DNA from: Rossellomorea pakistanensis
GTDB taxonomy: Bacteria > Bacillota > Bacilli > Bacillales > Bacillaceae_B
Reading direction: 5' to 3'
NCBI RefSeq assembly: GCF_016908495.1
Contig: NZ_JAFBDZ010000003.1
Location: forward strand, 124,001 to 188,000
DNA: 64,000 nucleotides
Under the pieces are notes generated by a model. That model made no database searches. It was not told the origin of the DNA and saw only the letters and a program-made list of their open reading frames with translations. This document shows positions 16,349 to 27,103 of the stretch, one piece after another (position 1 is the first letter of the stretch; each line of letters begins with the position of its first letter). Made by a program: the position numbers and the translations under genes.

Positions 16349-17551
16349 TTATTTCTGTAGAGCTCTCTCTTCACTATATTTTTGCTGATATCGAAGTGAA
16401 GCCGTTCCTAATGTTTTCGCCGCTATTAGCATTGCTTTCTCATTTATATCAAACTTTGGGTGATGATGTGGGTAAGGATTTGTTACTCCGTCTGGTGCTG
16501 CGCCAGTAAAGAAGAATGTTCCTTTTACTTTTTGAAGGTAATAGGAGAAATCTTCTCCACCCATTTGAAGTTCACTTTCTTCTATTTCTGTTACTTCACT
16601 TATTTCCTCGGCACAATGAATGAGAAATTGTGTTTCCTCTTCATGATTAATGACAGCAGGATACCCTTTATCATAGGTGAAATCGTATTCACAATCTGCA
16701 CTGATACATGTTCCATTGACTACTTTTCTCATTTCTTCCATTATGAAATCTCTCACGTCTTCGCTAAATGTTCGTACCGTACCAATTAATTTTGCAGAGT
16801 CTGCGATCACATTAAAGGCATTGTCGGCTACGAATGAACCCACAGTGACAACGGCAGGGGTGACCGGATTAATCCGTCTGCTTGCAATTTGTTGGAGGTT
16901 TGTTACGAGCTGGGAAGCAATGACAATCGAATCTTTTGTTAAATGTGGTTGGGCTCCATGTCCTCCTTTTCCTTTTATAACGATTTCAAAACGATCTGCA
17001 GCCGCCATAAGTGGTCCTGTTCGATATTGGATTTTTCCGAGCGGCTCTTGTGCCCATAGATGGGTTCCAAAAATGACATCCACTCCATCTAAACAACCAG
17101 CTTCAATCATTGGTTTCGCACCACCGGGCGCATATTCTTCGGCATGTTGGTGAATGAATACATAAGTCCCCTCTAATTCATGCTCCATTTCCTTTAGAGC
17201 TTTAGCTAATACAAGAAGTGTTGCAGTATGCCCATCATGTCCACATGCATGCATGACCCCAGGCACCTTTGATTTATATGGAACATCTTTTTCATCTTGA
17301 ATTGGTAAGGCGTCAAAATCGGCTCTTAAAGCGACCGTATATCCTGGCTTAGATCCTTTAACTGTCGCTACAAGTCCGTTCCCTCCGATGCCGTGATTTA
17401 CTTCTATACCTATTTCCTTATAATAATTCGCGATATATTGGGCCGTTTCATATTCCTTAAAGGATAGTTCAGGGTGCTGATGGAGATATCGTCTAATTTC
17501 AACCATCTCGTTCCAATTAGCTTCTAATTTATTCAAAAGATTTTCGATCAC
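16349..17551 (-). CDS. yhaA: M20-family amidohydrolase YhaA
   Basis: A 400-residue metallopeptidase of the aminoacylase/IAA-amino-acid hydrolase group (M20D). Metal-binding motifs are present in order: HACGHDGHTA, then HQHAEE, and near the C-terminus GGEDFSYYLQ and HHHPKFD. It should hydrolyse N-acyl or peptide-linked amino acids in the cytoplasm; the substrate is not known. It sits after ecsC and is convergent with it, as YhaA is in B. subtilis. The GTG start at 17551 has AAGGAGG seven bases upstream. Confidence 0.9.
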   Translation of the reverse strand: MIENLLNKLEANWNEMVEIRRYLHQHPELSFKEYETAQYIANYYKEIGIEVNHGIGGNGLVATVKGSKPGYTVALRADFDALPIQDEKDVPYKSKVPGVMHACGHDGHTATLLVLAKALKEMEHELEGTYVFIHQHAEEYAPGGAKPMIEAGCLDGVDVIFGTHLWAQEPLGKIQYRTGPLMAAADRFEIVIKGKGGHGAQPHLTKDSIVIASQLVTNLQQIASRRINPVTPAVVTVGSFVADNAFNVIADSAKLIGTVRTFSEDVRDFIMEEMRKVVNGTCISADCEYDFTYDKGYPAVINHEEETQFLIHCAEEISEVTEIEESELQMGGEDFSYYLQKVKGTFFFTGAAPDGVTNPYPHHHPKFDINEKAMLIAAKTLGTASLRYQQKYSEERALQK

Positions 17552-17623
17552 ATAAAGTCCTCCTTAATACATTTACTATTAAGAATATTATAACACCAAT
17601 AGTAGATTCTTTTGAGATATTTT

Positions 17624-19018
17624 CTAAATTAAAAACATTGCAACGATCGTTGTCACCACAAGTCCAATAATGACGGGCATTAAATTTCGACGAGCCAATT
17701 CAAATGGATCCACTCCGCATATTGCAGCTGCTGGAATAAGGGCCCATGGAACTAATGTCCCTCCTCCAACCCAGATACCCGCTACTTGACCAAGTGCTGT
17801 TAAAGTTGCTGCACCAGAACCAATTGCTTCTGCAAAGAGGCTAGCAACAGAGCCTGCGAGTGAAATTCCTGAGAAACCAGAGCCGTCTAAGCCTGTAATC
17901 GCACCAACAGTTGTTAATGTGATAGCACCAACACTTTGAGATATCGGAACGACCGATGCTAAAGCCCCACCTAGATCATTTACAATTCCCTGGGAAGTTG
18001 AAGGAAGGGAATCCCCAATAATGGTTTGAAAGCCAGAATCACCTAAGTAAAAGAAAGCCGCAATCGGAATCACCGGACCAAAAACTTTAAAGCCGAATTG
18101 AAAACCTTCGATCAGGAAACTCGTGGTTTTCTCGAGACCTTTTCCTTTATAGCCAACAAGGGAGATTAAGATAAGGATAAGAACAGAGGTCCCTCCAATT
18201 AAAGCTGTTGCGTCACCTCCCTGTAAATTAAAGGTGATCATTGCAACAATGTCTAGGGCAAATAGGATTGGGATTAACAAGGCAAAGAATTTTTTTGATG
18301 AGTTGGACAGTGCTTGGCTAGAGTCAGCATCCGAAGAATTCATGACAATCGTAGAAGTGTGAACTTTTAATTTGCCGTTTTTCATATCTCTTTTTAGAAA
18401 CAAGAATGCGGAGAAGGTAGTCACTATTCCCATAACAGCTACAAGTGGAATACTTGCTGCAAGTACTTCAGAAATCGGTAATCCTGCAGCATCTGCTGTT
18501 AGTTTAGGAGCTGCTTGAATGACATAATCTCCGGATAATGCAATTCCATGACCAAATAGATTCATCGCCATGGCAGCCCCCAATGCTGGCAATCCCACTC
18601 TAAGAGCAACGGGTAATAGAACTGCTCCTAATAAAGCAACCGCAGGGGATGGCCAGAAGAACCATGAAATCACCATCATTAAGATCCCAATAGTCCAATA
18701 AGCAAGTGTCGGAGTTTTAATGAGTTTCGTAAATGGTGAAATCATCGCATCATTGATCCCTGTCGTTGTTAAACTTTTACTCATTGCTACAATAATAGAG
18801 ATAACAAGAATAGTAGAGAGCAGTTGGGTTATCGCAAAGATGAAGCTATTAAAAATACTGCTAATAGACTCGGTCAAAGAGCCTGTTGCGGTTAAGGCAA
18901 GGAGAAAAATTCCGATAATACATATTAAAGAAGTATCTCGCCTTAACACCATAAACAGAATAATCAGCCCAATGAACAGCAAATAAATCCAGTGAAGCAT
19001 CGTTAATTCGATTTCCAA
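17624..19018 (-). CDS. yhfA: Putative metabolite transporter YhfA
   Basis: A 464-residue membrane protein with 11-12 hydrophobic segments and many Gly/Ala-rich loops (GHGIALSGDYVIQAAPKL, SFIFAITQLLSTIL). The layout is that of the anion/gluconate-permease-like YhfA group, and YhfA follows yhaA in B. subtilis. It may form an operon with the downstream M20 amidohydrolase, which would fit uptake of an acylated or peptide substrate; this is inference. The TTG at 19018 (MEIELTMLHW) has AAGGGG eight bases upstream; GTG at 19027 and ATG further in are alternatives. Confidence 0.8.
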   Translation of the reverse strand: MEIELTMLHWIYLLFIGLIILFMVLRRDTSLICIIGIFLLALTATGSLTESISSIFNSFIFAITQLLSTILVISIIVAMSKSLTTTGINDAMISPFTKLIKTPTLAYWTIGILMMVISWFFWPSPAVALLGAVLLPVALRVGLPALGAAMAMNLFGHGIALSGDYVIQAAPKLTADAAGLPISEVLAASIPLVAVMGIVTTFSAFLFLKRDMKNGKLKVHTSTIVMNSSDADSSQALSNSSKKFFALLIPILFALDIVAMITFNLQGGDATALIGGTSVLILILISLVGYKGKGLEKTTSFLIEGFQFGFKVFGPVIPIAAFFYLGDSGFQTIIGDSLPSTSQGIVNDLGGALASVVPISQSVGAITLTTVGAITGLDGSGFSGISLAGSVASLFAEAIGSGAATLTALGQVAGIWVGGGTLVPWALIPAAAICGVDPFELARRNLMPVIIGLVVTTIVAMFLI

Positions 19019-19119
19019 AAGGAACACCCCTTAAGTAGCAAAGTATAGGCATTTGCCACGGTTAATGTACTACAGAATATGTCACCTTTTCCGTACTTGT
19101 GAGAGACAGGGAGAATAAA

Positions 19120-19137
19120 ATCCGTCTTAAGACGGAT
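19120..19137. promoter_or_regulatory. Perfect 18-bp palindrome upstream of liaF
   Basis: ATCCGTCTTAAGACGGAT is a perfect inverted repeat in the divergent region between yhfA and the liaFSR operon. It could be the operator through which LiaR controls its own operon, or a yhfA regulator's site. No hairpin-plus-T-run makes it a terminator. Confidence 0.45.
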
Positions 19138-19261
19138 AACAAATCATGCCTTTGCAACTCTTATCTTGTTCATTAACTTATTTATAATAAGGACTAAGAA
19201 AAGGAGTTTTCGACATGTAAATAGAATTCACATATTGAGGAGAATAAGGCGGTGAAGCATC

Positions 19262-20062
19262 TTGAAAACGAACGGAAGAAGGCAATGGTTTTTTTCTGCC
19301 TTTCTATTATTAATAGGGATCATGCTCCTACTCATTAATATTGGTGTCATTTCCTTGGAAATAAAAGAGATTATTGTCAGAATACTCCCGGTTTTGTTTG
19401 TCAGTACAGGGATAAAGTGGATTGTTGATAGCTTTCGATATAGAAGCAGCGGAAAAATAATGGCTGGATTATTCGTGGGAATATTAGGGGGCCTGAAGAT
19501 ACTCGATCAATTGCAATTAGTAACCTTTAGTTATAGTGATTGGTGGAGATTATGGCCTGTTTTTATTATAGCAATTGCTTTTCAAGGTCTCTTTTGGAAA
19601 AAGAAGATTAGGGTCAATATAGCACCCCATGATAATGATGAAAAAACAGTCATAAAAAACAAGATTAAAAGCCAGACAAAAAAGAAACATAAAAGAAATC
19701 ATCACAATGTATTTATAGGTGAATTGAAATTTAAAGATCCCAATTGGCCATTAGAGCCAATGAGTATTCACAATGGAATTGGAAATTATTATTTTGACCT
19801 TAGTAAAGCGTATATCCCTGAAGGGGAGACACCTATTCTTATCAAGGGATGGATGGGTGAATTGAAAATGCTTGTCCCCGAAGATGTAGCTGTTGAAATT
19901 GATGTTTGTGTAAGCGTTGGGGAAATTAGACTTTTCGATCGAAAATCTTCAGAAGTAAGTCCTCAATATTATTACCGTTCACCTGATTATGAAGAAGCAA
20001 ATAAGAGAATCAGAATGAGCATTGCTATAAAAATTGGGTCTGTACGGATCATGCGTGTATAA
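19262..20062 (+). CDS. liaF: LiaF-type envelope stress inhibitor
   Basis: A 266-residue membrane protein. Four hydrophobic segments occupy about residues 8-110, a basic linker (KKKHKRNHHN) follows, and a C-terminal cell-wall-active-antibiotics domain contains IGELKFKDPNWPLEPMSIHN and VSVGEIRLFDRKSSEVS, as in LiaF/VraT. It holds the sensor kinase inactive until the envelope is damaged. TTG start at 19262 after AAGGCGGTGAAGCATC. It is the first gene of a liaF-liaS-liaR operon, with no liaI/liaH genes beside it. Confidence 0.9.
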   Translation: MKTNGRRQWFFSAFLLLIGIMLLLINIGVISLEIKEIIVRILPVLFVSTGIKWIVDSFRYRSSGKIMAGLFVGILGGLKILDQLQLVTFSYSDWWRLWPVFIIAIAFQGLFWKKKIRVNIAPHDNDEKTVIKNKIKSQTKKKHKRNHHNVFIGELKFKDPNWPLEPMSIHNGIGNYYFDLSKAYIPEGETPILIKGWMGELKMLVPEDVAVEIDVCVSVGEIRLFDRKSSEVSPQYYYRSPDYEEANKRIRMSIAIKIGSVRIMRV

Positions 20063-20077
20063 ATGGGGTGAGCCTTT

Positions 20078-21112
20078 ATGAAATCTTCCAATACAATTAG
20101 AGCGTGGTTTATTAAAAGCTACTTAATGACAGGAGTAATGGGAACTCTTCTTATATTTTTAGTGCTACAAGGTTATTTGATCATTTCCGATACCCCACAG
20201 CTAAATCTTTTGGGGACAATCTATTTAACTCTAGTTATTTTTATTATTTTTATCATGGTAAGTGTTTATTCGGCACTTCGTTCAAGTAGCACACTAACGA
20301 GCAGATTAGATGATGTATCGGCATTTGTTTCGACATTAAGAAGAGGTAAATTTTCAGAGAGAGTCCATCAGTCTGAACAGGATGAAATTGGAATTCTTTC
20401 TGAGGAACTCAATCAGCTTGCGGGTTATATTCAGGATCAAGTTAGATCCTTACAACGATTGGCTGATGAGAAGTCTGAACTCGCTCAACAAGCTCACCAT
20501 GCTGCTGTTATGGAGGAAAGACATCGACTTGCGCGCGACTTACATGATTCTGTAAGTCAGCAGCTATTTGCTCTCAATATGTTATCATCTGCAGCATTGA
20601 GAAGCTTACAACAGCCTAAAAAAGATGAGGCAGAATCGATTATGAGTCAAGTAGCAGAAATTGCAGCAAAAGCTCAAGGAGAAATGAGAGCGTTATTATT
20701 ACATTTACGTCCAGTTGATTTAAAAGGGGAAACGTTGGCTCAAGCTTTGAATACATTAGTTCTAGAATTGAAAGACAAGACATCTATTTGTATTGACGCT
20801 CACTTTGATGATTTAAATAGCTTATCTAAAGGAGCAGAAGCACATCTGTTTAGAATCATACAAGAAGCTCTCTCCAATGTTCTTAGACATGCAGAAGCGA
20901 CAAAAATTAAAGTAGAGACGAAACAACTAAAGGGTTCTCTCACAATTTATATAAGCGATAACGGAAATGGTTTTAATGTTGATCAATATAAACTGACATC
21001 CTATGGGTTACAAACCATGAGGGAGCGTTGTGAGGAAATCGGAGGAATCTTTGAAATTCGCTCTAAAAAGAATAAAGGAACCTATATTCATATGACAATC
21101 CCTACTGAATAA
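20078..21112 (+). CDS. liaS: Sensor histidine kinase LiaS
   Basis: A 344-residue intramembrane-sensing kinase of the LiaS/VraS type. Two membrane helices near residues 15-65 enclose a very short extracellular loop. A HAMP segment follows, then the phosphoacceptor motif RHRLARDLHDSVSQQLF with His at about 156, and a HATPase domain with NVLRHAEA (N box), SDNGNGF (G1) and SYGLQTMRER (G2). It autophosphorylates on envelope stress such as cell-wall antibiotics and passes phosphate to LiaR. ATG follows GGGGTGAGCCTTT, 15 bp after liaF. Confidence 0.9.
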   Translation: MKSSNTIRAWFIKSYLMTGVMGTLLIFLVLQGYLIISDTPQLNLLGTIYLTLVIFIIFIMVSVYSALRSSSTLTSRLDDVSAFVSTLRRGKFSERVHQSEQDEIGILSEELNQLAGYIQDQVRSLQRLADEKSELAQQAHHAAVMEERHRLARDLHDSVSQQLFALNMLSSAALRSLQQPKKDEAESIMSQVAEIAAKAQGEMRALLLHLRPVDLKGETLAQALNTLVLELKDKTSICIDAHFDDLNSLSKGAEAHLFRIIQEALSNVLRHAEATKIKVETKQLKGSLTIYISDNGNGFNVDQYKLTSYGLQTMRERCEEIGGIFEIRSKKNKGTYIHMTIPTE

Positions 21113-21127
21113 AAGGAGGCAACAAGG

Positions 21128-21772
21128 TTGAGAAAAATAAAAGTCATGATTGTGGATGATCATGAAATGGTTCGTTTGGGAATGAGGACATATTTATTAA
21201 CAGAAGATTCGATCGAGTTTATGGGGGAAGCTAAAAGTGGAAAGGAAGCTGTAAAGTTAGCGAAGCTTTATCAGCCTCAAGTGATATTAATGGATTTACT
21301 TATGGAGGACGGGAATGGGATAGCGGCAACAAAAGAAATCCTTACATTTCTTCCAAAATGTAAAATTATTATCCTTACAAGCTATTATGATGATGAAAAG
21401 GTTTTTCCAGCAATTGAAGCAGGTGCACATAGCTATCTATTAAAAACGGCTAGTGCTGAAGATGTGACAACAGCTATTTATAAAGCGGCAAAAGGGGAGT
21501 CAGTAATTGCTTCTCAAGTTGCAGATAAAATGATGAATCGCTTTCGTCCAAAGCAAAGGAAGCTTCATGAAGATCTTACAGTGAGAGAGCTTGATGTATT
21601 AAAGTGCTTAGGAGAAGGTATGACAAATCAGGAAATTGCTGATAGGTTATTTATTGGAATCAAAACAGTGAAAACGCATGTTAGCAATATTTTAAGTAAA
21701 CTAGATGTAGCAGACCGAACACAAGCAGCTATTTATGCAAATCGAAATGGAATTACGATAAGTGGACAATAA
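21128..21772 (+). CDS. liaR: Response regulator LiaR
   Basis: A 214-residue NarL/LuxR-type response regulator. The receiver domain has the acidic pair (VDDHE), the phosphoacceptor Asp56 in VILMDLLMEDGNG, and Lys105 in the YLLKTASAED region. A C-terminal LuxR helix-turn-helix (LTVRELDVLKCLGEGMTNQE, then KTVKTHVSNILSKL) follows. It is the output of the LiaFSR system. TTG start at 21128 behind AAAGGAGGCAACAAGG. A shared terminator closes the operon. Confidence 0.92.
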   Translation: MRKIKVMIVDDHEMVRLGMRTYLLTEDSIEFMGEAKSGKEAVKLAKLYQPQVILMDLLMEDGNGIAATKEILTFLPKCKIIILTSYYDDEKVFPAIEAGAHSYLLKTASAEDVTTAIYKAAKGESVIASQVADKMMNRFRPKQRKLHEDLTVRELDVLKCLGEGMTNQEIADRLFIGIKTVKTHVSNILSKLDVADRTQAAIYANRNGITISGQ

Positions 21773-21780
21773 CCTTTTTT

Positions 21781-21809
21781 GAGGTTGACCCAAAGGATCA
21801 ACCTCATTT
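21781..21809. terminator. Bidirectional terminator after liaR
   Basis: GAGGTTGA and TCAACCTC form the stem around CCCAAAGGA. Flanking runs of T (plus strand) and A (six T immediately before the stem) serve liaR and the convergent gene. Confidence 0.85.
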
Positions 21810-21815
21810 TACCTG

Positions 21816-22376
21816 CTAACGAGTAGTTGTCAACATTTTTATCACATCATCATAGCTTTTGATACAAGCGAATTCTAGGTGTAAATTGGTCAGTGACAAG
21901 TGGTGAATCGATTCAGCAGAATAAAGTGAGCCATCAAAGGACTCCATTTCAAAGCAAGCAGTAGCATCGTGTACAACGGTGACATCATATTGTAAATTTG
22001 CAGCCATTCTGACAGTAGTAGAAACACAATGGTTAGTCGTAAGCCCAACGACAATAAGGCTTTGAATGTTTTCCTTTTTTAAATATAAATCCAATTCTGT
22101 GCCAATAAAAGCACTGTTTACTTCTTTCACAATATGCTTTTCATGAGGTAAAGGCTCAAAACCTTCCATGAAATGAAATCCATTTGCCCCAGGATGTAGA
22201 GGAGAATCACTATTTGTTGAAGAGTGTTGAACATGTATAATGGGAAAATGCTTATCCCTCCATAGTGATAACAAGCTTAAGGCTTTTTCTTCAGCCCCTA
22301 CATTATTTCTTCTTCCCCAAATTGGTGACTGAAATCCCATTTGAAAGTCAATAAGAAGTAAACACGGATTTCTCAA
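21816..22376 (-). CDS. Isochorismatase-family cysteine hydrolase
   Basis: A 186-residue alpha/beta hydrolase of the isochorismatase-like superfamily. The presumed triad is present: Asp in LLLIDFQMGF (about residue 10), Lys in HIVKEVNSAF (about 88), and Cys in TTNHCVSTTVRMA (about 126). Members hydrolyse amides such as nicotinamide or ureidoacids, but the substrate cannot be read here. TTG start behind GTGGGGAAAG. It is convergent with liaR and downstream of the NhaC-type gene on the same strand. Confidence 0.88.
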   Translation of the reverse strand: MRNPCLLLIDFQMGFQSPIWGRRNNVGAEEKALSLLSLWRDKHFPIIHVQHSSTNSDSPLHPGANGFHFMEGFEPLPHEKHIVKEVNSAFIGTELDLYLKKENIQSLIVVGLTTNHCVSTTVRMAANLQYDVTVVHDATACFEMESFDGSLYSAESIHHLSLTNLHLEFACIKSYDDVIKMLTTTR

Positions 22377-22558
22377 CTTTCCCCACCTACTCTTTTATAA
22401 ATTGAAATCACATGCAAGTATCCTTATTTTCCATTAAGCTTTTGGACAAGTGAGCTGAATCCCTCCCTTTATCTATTTTTAAAAGAAAAATATCGATAAA
22501 GTATACGGAAGAATTTAACTTTTTATGAATGTAAACTGCAGGATTGACATTAGACAAC

Positions 22559-23977
22559 CTATAAAAATAACCATGCACCAAAAAGATATAGTACTGTGGC
22601 AATTCCTGCACCAATAGCCGAGATTTTCAATTTATATCGAGCATAGTCGACAAGTGGCATTTCTAAAATGGAGGCAGTCGTGATGGTCGTGTCGCCCAAG
22701 GGGGAAGTCATTGCTCCAAAAGATCCGCTTGCAAAGACAGCACCCACGGTCATGGGAATCGATGCATCAGTGGCTGTCGCGAGAGTCATTCCAAGGGGCA
22801 TAAATAATCCCCACGTTCCCCATGAGGATCCTATAAAGTATCCAACAACAGATCCAATCAAAAATATAATAGCTGGAATCGTAAAAACAGGCAAAAAGTT
22901 TCCTAAAGATGAACTGATGAATTCTGAGAATCCAAGATCCTCAGCTGTTAAGGACAGAGCCCATACTAATATAAGGAGGATGATCGCTTGCATGAGTTGA
23001 TTTCCTCCATCAATAAAGTGGTACAACATTTCATCTAGGGGCAGTTTGCGGATAACGTAAAATAAAAATGTCAAAATGAGTGTGATGAAAACGGCTAGAA
23101 GCATGACAAAGGTTGCGTCAGCTTCAGAAAACGCATCAAATAATGTATCCGCGCCTTTTGAGATCCCGTCTTGCCATAATAGAAATAAGGAAAGCCCTAA
23201 AAGGAGAAATAATGGGACGATTAAATTCCATGGTTGTGCTTTTACCATACTTAATTCTTTTTTTATACCAATTCTATGGTATTGGTGTTGACTTTTTTTT
23301 TCGTCCTCTTTGTGATTGGTTTCTTCCTTTTGCTTTTTTGATTTCCAGAATGTACGGATTAGGCCGATAATCAACATTACAATCGCAAAGAAGTTGAATG
23401 GAATACTAAGAAGAAACACGGAATAGGGTGTGAGCTCTAGTCCATTTTCTTGAATACCAGCCTCAACGAGCGATACCATAAAACCGACAAAAGCTGTTGC
23501 AACCGGTAATAGAACAATGACAGATGCTGTTGAGACATCCATTGTAAACCCTACTTTTTCCTTTGAAATTTTCACTTTCTCCATTAAGGATTTAACAACT
23601 GGACCAATCATCATTATCCGAAACATAGGCATCATAAACGTAAAGGGGAGGGTGAGCCAAATTAATGCTAATAAACCACGCTGCGTATTCATTTTTTTGC
23701 CGATCCATTCAGAGAATCCTTTAATTCCCCCAGATATTTTCATCATTCCAACTAGCCCGCCAAATAAATATAAAAACCCGACAATTTTAATATTTGTTTC
23801 GTCAGAAAGTGTTGTGACAATGAATTGGATCGCTTGTTCAGAACCACTTAACAAATTTACCTTAATAAGAAAAGAGCCAACTAAAATTCCTAATACTAGT
23901 CCAGGTAATATTTTTTTTAACCAAATCGACATACTGATTACAATCAAAAAGGGAATAAGCGAAAGCCATGCATGCAA
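22559..23977 (-). CDS. NhaC-type Na+/H+ antiporter family transporter
   Basis: About 472 residues with 11-12 membrane segments. GSSWGTWGLFMPLG and GSFGAMTSPLGDTTITTA are the two conserved cation-site loops of the NhaC/ArsB-NhaD superfamily. It likely exchanges Na+ or an organic anion against H+. A hydrophilic loop in the middle (KSKKQKEETNHKEDEKK) is cytoplasmic. The start is uncertain: TTG at 23977 has GGAGG seven bases upstream; ATG at 23983 or 23995 and TTG at 24013 are in frame but poorly spaced. Confidence 0.82.
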   Translation of the reverse strand: MHAWLSLIPFLIVISMSIWLKKILPGLVLGILVGSFLIKVNLLSGSEQAIQFIVTTLSDETNIKIVGFLYLFGGLVGMMKISGGIKGFSEWIGKKMNTQRGLLALIWLTLPFTFMMPMFRIMMIGPVVKSLMEKVKISKEKVGFTMDVSTASVIVLLPVATAFVGFMVSLVEAGIQENGLELTPYSVFLLSIPFNFFAIVMLIIGLIRTFWKSKKQKEETNHKEDEKKSQHQYHRIGIKKELSMVKAQPWNLIVPLFLLLGLSLFLLWQDGISKGADTLFDAFSEADATFVMLLAVFITLILTFLFYVIRKLPLDEMLYHFIDGGNQLMQAIILLILVWALSLTAEDLGFSEFISSSLGNFLPVFTIPAIIFLIGSVVGYFIGSSWGTWGLFMPLGMTLATATDASIPMTVGAVFASGSFGAMTSPLGDTTITTASILEMPLVDYARYKLKISAIGAGIATVLYLFGAWLFL

Positions 23978-24165
23978 GGTCATTCCTCCTCTCATTTCTC
24001 CTATTTTCTCCAATATTTTTTACTTCATTCTGTATTGGTAAGAGCATATTACTCATAGAGAAAGAAAGGGATTCTTTCATTTCATTTGGAATGCCTATTC
24101 TTGGTTTAATGGGTATAAGCAAAAAATTAGAGGGGGGGGGAACAAAACACGGATCCAATTAAGAA

Positions 24166-24202
24166 GGGGGTGACTAAATTTTAGTCTAACAAGTCACCCT
24201 TT
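24166..24202. terminator. Terminator downstream of hmoB
   Basis: GGGTGACT and AGTCACCC form the stem over a 16-nt loop; pyrimidine-rich tails follow on both strands. A run of nine G residues lies 25 bp to the left and has no assigned role. Confidence 0.6.
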
Positions 24203-24221
24203 CTCTCTATCTGGATCAAAT

Positions 24222-24764
<543 letters not shown>

Positions 24765-25026
24765 TTACTCTTCCCTAAATTTATCATCTTGTAACCTTTT
24801 TCCTGAAAATTTATTAACTCTATTGTATTTGGAATTTTTTTAAAGTGCAGTCAGCTCTGTTATTTCGGCAATTTTATGACATTTCCTTTGAAATACTATA
24901 CTTTTCTCCTTAAACAGTCTATAGTTGTATCCGTGTAAAAGTACGGTATTTTAAAAGATAATTTTTTATTCATTTTAAAGTATATTACAATGTGAAAAGA
25001 TAGTTAGAAAGGTGGACGAAAAAAGT

Positions 25027-26070
25027 ATGAAGACTTTTAATGATACATTACTTAAAGCTGCTAGGGGTGAAAAGACTGACCAAGTACCAGTATGGTATAT
25101 GCGTCAAGCTGGGCGTTCCCAACCTGAATACCGTGAAATTAAAGAGAAATATTCTTTGTTTGAAATTACACATCAACCAGAGCTTGGTGCATATGTGACA
25201 AGACTTCCTGTTGAAAATTATGGTGTTGATGCGGCCATTCTTTATAAAGATATTATGTCACCACTTCCTGCCATTGGTGTAAAGGTGGATATTAAATCAG
25301 GAATTGGGCCCGTTATCGATAATCCAATTACTTCCTATAAGGATATAGAAAGCCTAGGTGAGATTGATCCAGAAAACGATGTACCATATGTTCTAGATAC
25401 GATCAAAATCCTAACACAAGAGCAGCTTTCAGTACCGCTTATTGGATTTGCTGGTGCACCGTTTACCCTCGCAAGCTATATGATTGAGGGAGGACCTTCA
25501 AAGAATTACAACAAAACAAAAGCATTTATGTATGCAGAGCCTAAAGCATGGTTCGCATTAATGGATAAACTAGCAGAAATGACGATTACATATGGTCGAT
25601 CTCAAATCAAAGCGGGAGCCTCTGCTTTTCAAATCTTTGATTCTTGGGTAGGAGCTTTAAATGTTGCGGATTACCGCTATTACATTAAACCTACAATGGA
25701 GAAAATCTTTTCTGAGTTAAAAAAAGAAAGAGTGCCTCTGATTATGTTTGGTGTCGGGGCTAGCCACCTGGCAATGGAATGGCATGACCTGCCTCTTGAT
25801 GTTGTTGGGTTGGATTGGAGATTGCCAATTAGGGAAGCTCGTCAAATGGGAATAAAAAAACCTGTACAAGGGAATTTAGACCCAGCTATTCTTTTAGCTC
25901 CTTGGGAAGTGATTGAAGAGAAAGCGAAAGCAATTTTAGATCAAGGAATGGAAAGCCCAGGTTATATCTTTAATTTGGGCCACGGTGTTTTTCCAGAGGT
26001 AAAGCCAGAAACATTGAAACGATTAACGTCATTTATCCATGAGTATTCAGTGAGCAAAAATAGAGGATAG
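25027..26070 (+). CDS. hemE: Uroporphyrinogen decarboxylase HemE
   Basis: About 347 residues. Family motifs are [16 protein letters not shown] near the N-terminus, [17 protein letters not shown], and [10 protein letters not shown] near the end. It decarboxylates uroporphyrinogen III to coproporphyrinogen III in heme synthesis. It is first of hemE-hemH-hemY, the Gram-positive coproporphyrin-dependent branch. The ATG at 25027 is preceded by AGGTGG but at 11 nt; a GTG at 25012 (MDEKSMKTF) is an alternative without a clear ribosome site. Confidence 0.95.
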   Translation: MKTFNDTLLKAARGEKTDQVPVWYMRQAGRSQPEYREIKEKYSLFEITHQPELGAYVTRLPVENYGVDAAILYKDIMSPLPAIGVKVDIKSGIGPVIDNPITSYKDIESLGEIDPENDVPYVLDTIKILTQEQLSVPLIGFAGAPFTLASYMIEGGPSKNYNKTKAFMYAEPKAWFALMDKLAEMTITYGRSQIKAGASAFQIFDSWVGALNVADYRYYIKPTMEKIFSELKKERVPLIMFGVGASHLAMEWHDLPLDVVGLDWRLPIREARQMGIKKPVQGNLDPAILLAPWEVIEEKAKAILDQGMESPGYIFNLGHGVFPEVKPETLKRLTSFIHEYSVSKNRG

Positions 26071-26142
26071 AGCAAACTATTTTGGTATCATTTAATATAT
26101 ATGGCACAATAGCTACTGAGTCTTTAAATGAGGTGGAATAAC

Positions 26143-27072
26143 ATGAAGAAGAAGATGGGTTTACTTGTAATGGCTTATGGAACTCCATATAAAGAAGAAG
26201 ATATAGAGAGATATTACACTCATATACGTCACGGACGTCCACCAGCACCAGAGATGTTAGAGGATTTACGTCAACGGTATGAAGCAATTGGAGGAACTTC
26301 CCCGCTTGCTGAAATTACCCAGGAACAAGCCGATAAGCTTGAAGTCCATTTAAATACGATCCAAGATGAAATTGAATTTAAATCTTATTTGGGATTGAAA
26401 CATATAGAACCATTTGTCGAAGATGCAGTGGAACAAATGCACAAGGATGGTATTGAAGAAGCGGTCTCAATTGTATTGGCTCCACATTTCTCAACATTTA
26501 GCGTTAAATCTTATAATGGCCGTGCAAAAGAAACAGCTGAAAAACTAGGAGGACCCCATATCACTTCTGTTGAAAGCTGGTATGATGAGCCCAAGTTTAT
26601 TCAGTATTGGGTAGATCAAATAAGTGAAACGTATGAAAATATGCCGGAAGATGAAAGAGATCATTCAGTCCTAATTGTATCTGCACACAGTCTTCCTGAA
26701 CGCATTTTAAAAGATGGTGATCCGTATCCAGACCAATTGGATCAAACAGCCAAATTGATTGTGAAGGGTGCTGCTGTAAATGAATATGCCATTGGCTGGC
26801 AAAGTGAAGGGAACACCCCTGATCCATGGCTTGGACCAGATGTACAAGATCTAACAAGAGAGTTATATAAAGAAAAAGGCTATAAAGCATTTGTTTATAT
26901 CCCGGTTGGGTTTGTCGCGGATCATCTCGAAGTCTTATATGATAATGACTATGAATGTAAAGTAGTAACAGATGAACTGGGAGTGAGCTACTACCGTCCG
27001 GAAATGCCAAACGCTAAACCTGAATTCATAGATGCATTAGCCACTATCATTTTGAAACAATTAAAATCATGA
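26143..27072 (+). CDS. hemH: Coproporphyrin ferrochelatase HemH (CpfC)
   Basis: A 309-residue ferrochelatase. [33 protein letters not shown] (the conserved His), [10 protein letters not shown] and [19 protein letters not shown] match Bacillus HemH nearly throughout. In Firmicutes it inserts iron into coproporphyrin III. The ATG at 26143 has AGGTGG six bases upstream; ATG at 26128 precedes that site. It is second in the hem operon, 72 bp after hemE. Confidence 0.96.
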   Translation: MKKKMGLLVMAYGTPYKEEDIERYYTHIRHGRPPAPEMLEDLRQRYEAIGGTSPLAEITQEQADKLEVHLNTIQDEIEFKSYLGLKHIEPFVEDAVEQMHKDGIEEAVSIVLAPHFSTFSVKSYNGRAKETAEKLGGPHITSVESWYDEPKFIQYWVDQISETYENMPEDERDHSVLIVSAHSLPERILKDGDPYPDQLDQTAKLIVKGAAVNEYAIGWQSEGNTPDPWLGPDVQDLTRELYKEKGYKAFVYIPVGFVADHLEVLYDNDYECKVVTDELGVSYYRPEMPNAKPEFIDALATIILKQLKS

Positions 27073-27103
27073 AAGAAATCTAGAAAAAGAAGGCGATGAA
27101 ACC

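Noticed and set aside
22408-22614. 68-codon minus-strand frame overlapping the end of the NhaC-type gene
   Set aside because: It overlaps a clearly coding 3' end in another frame and has no family features.
24131-24140. Run of nine G residues as a phase-variation tract
   Set aside because: It lies between genes, away from any promoter or frame it could switch.
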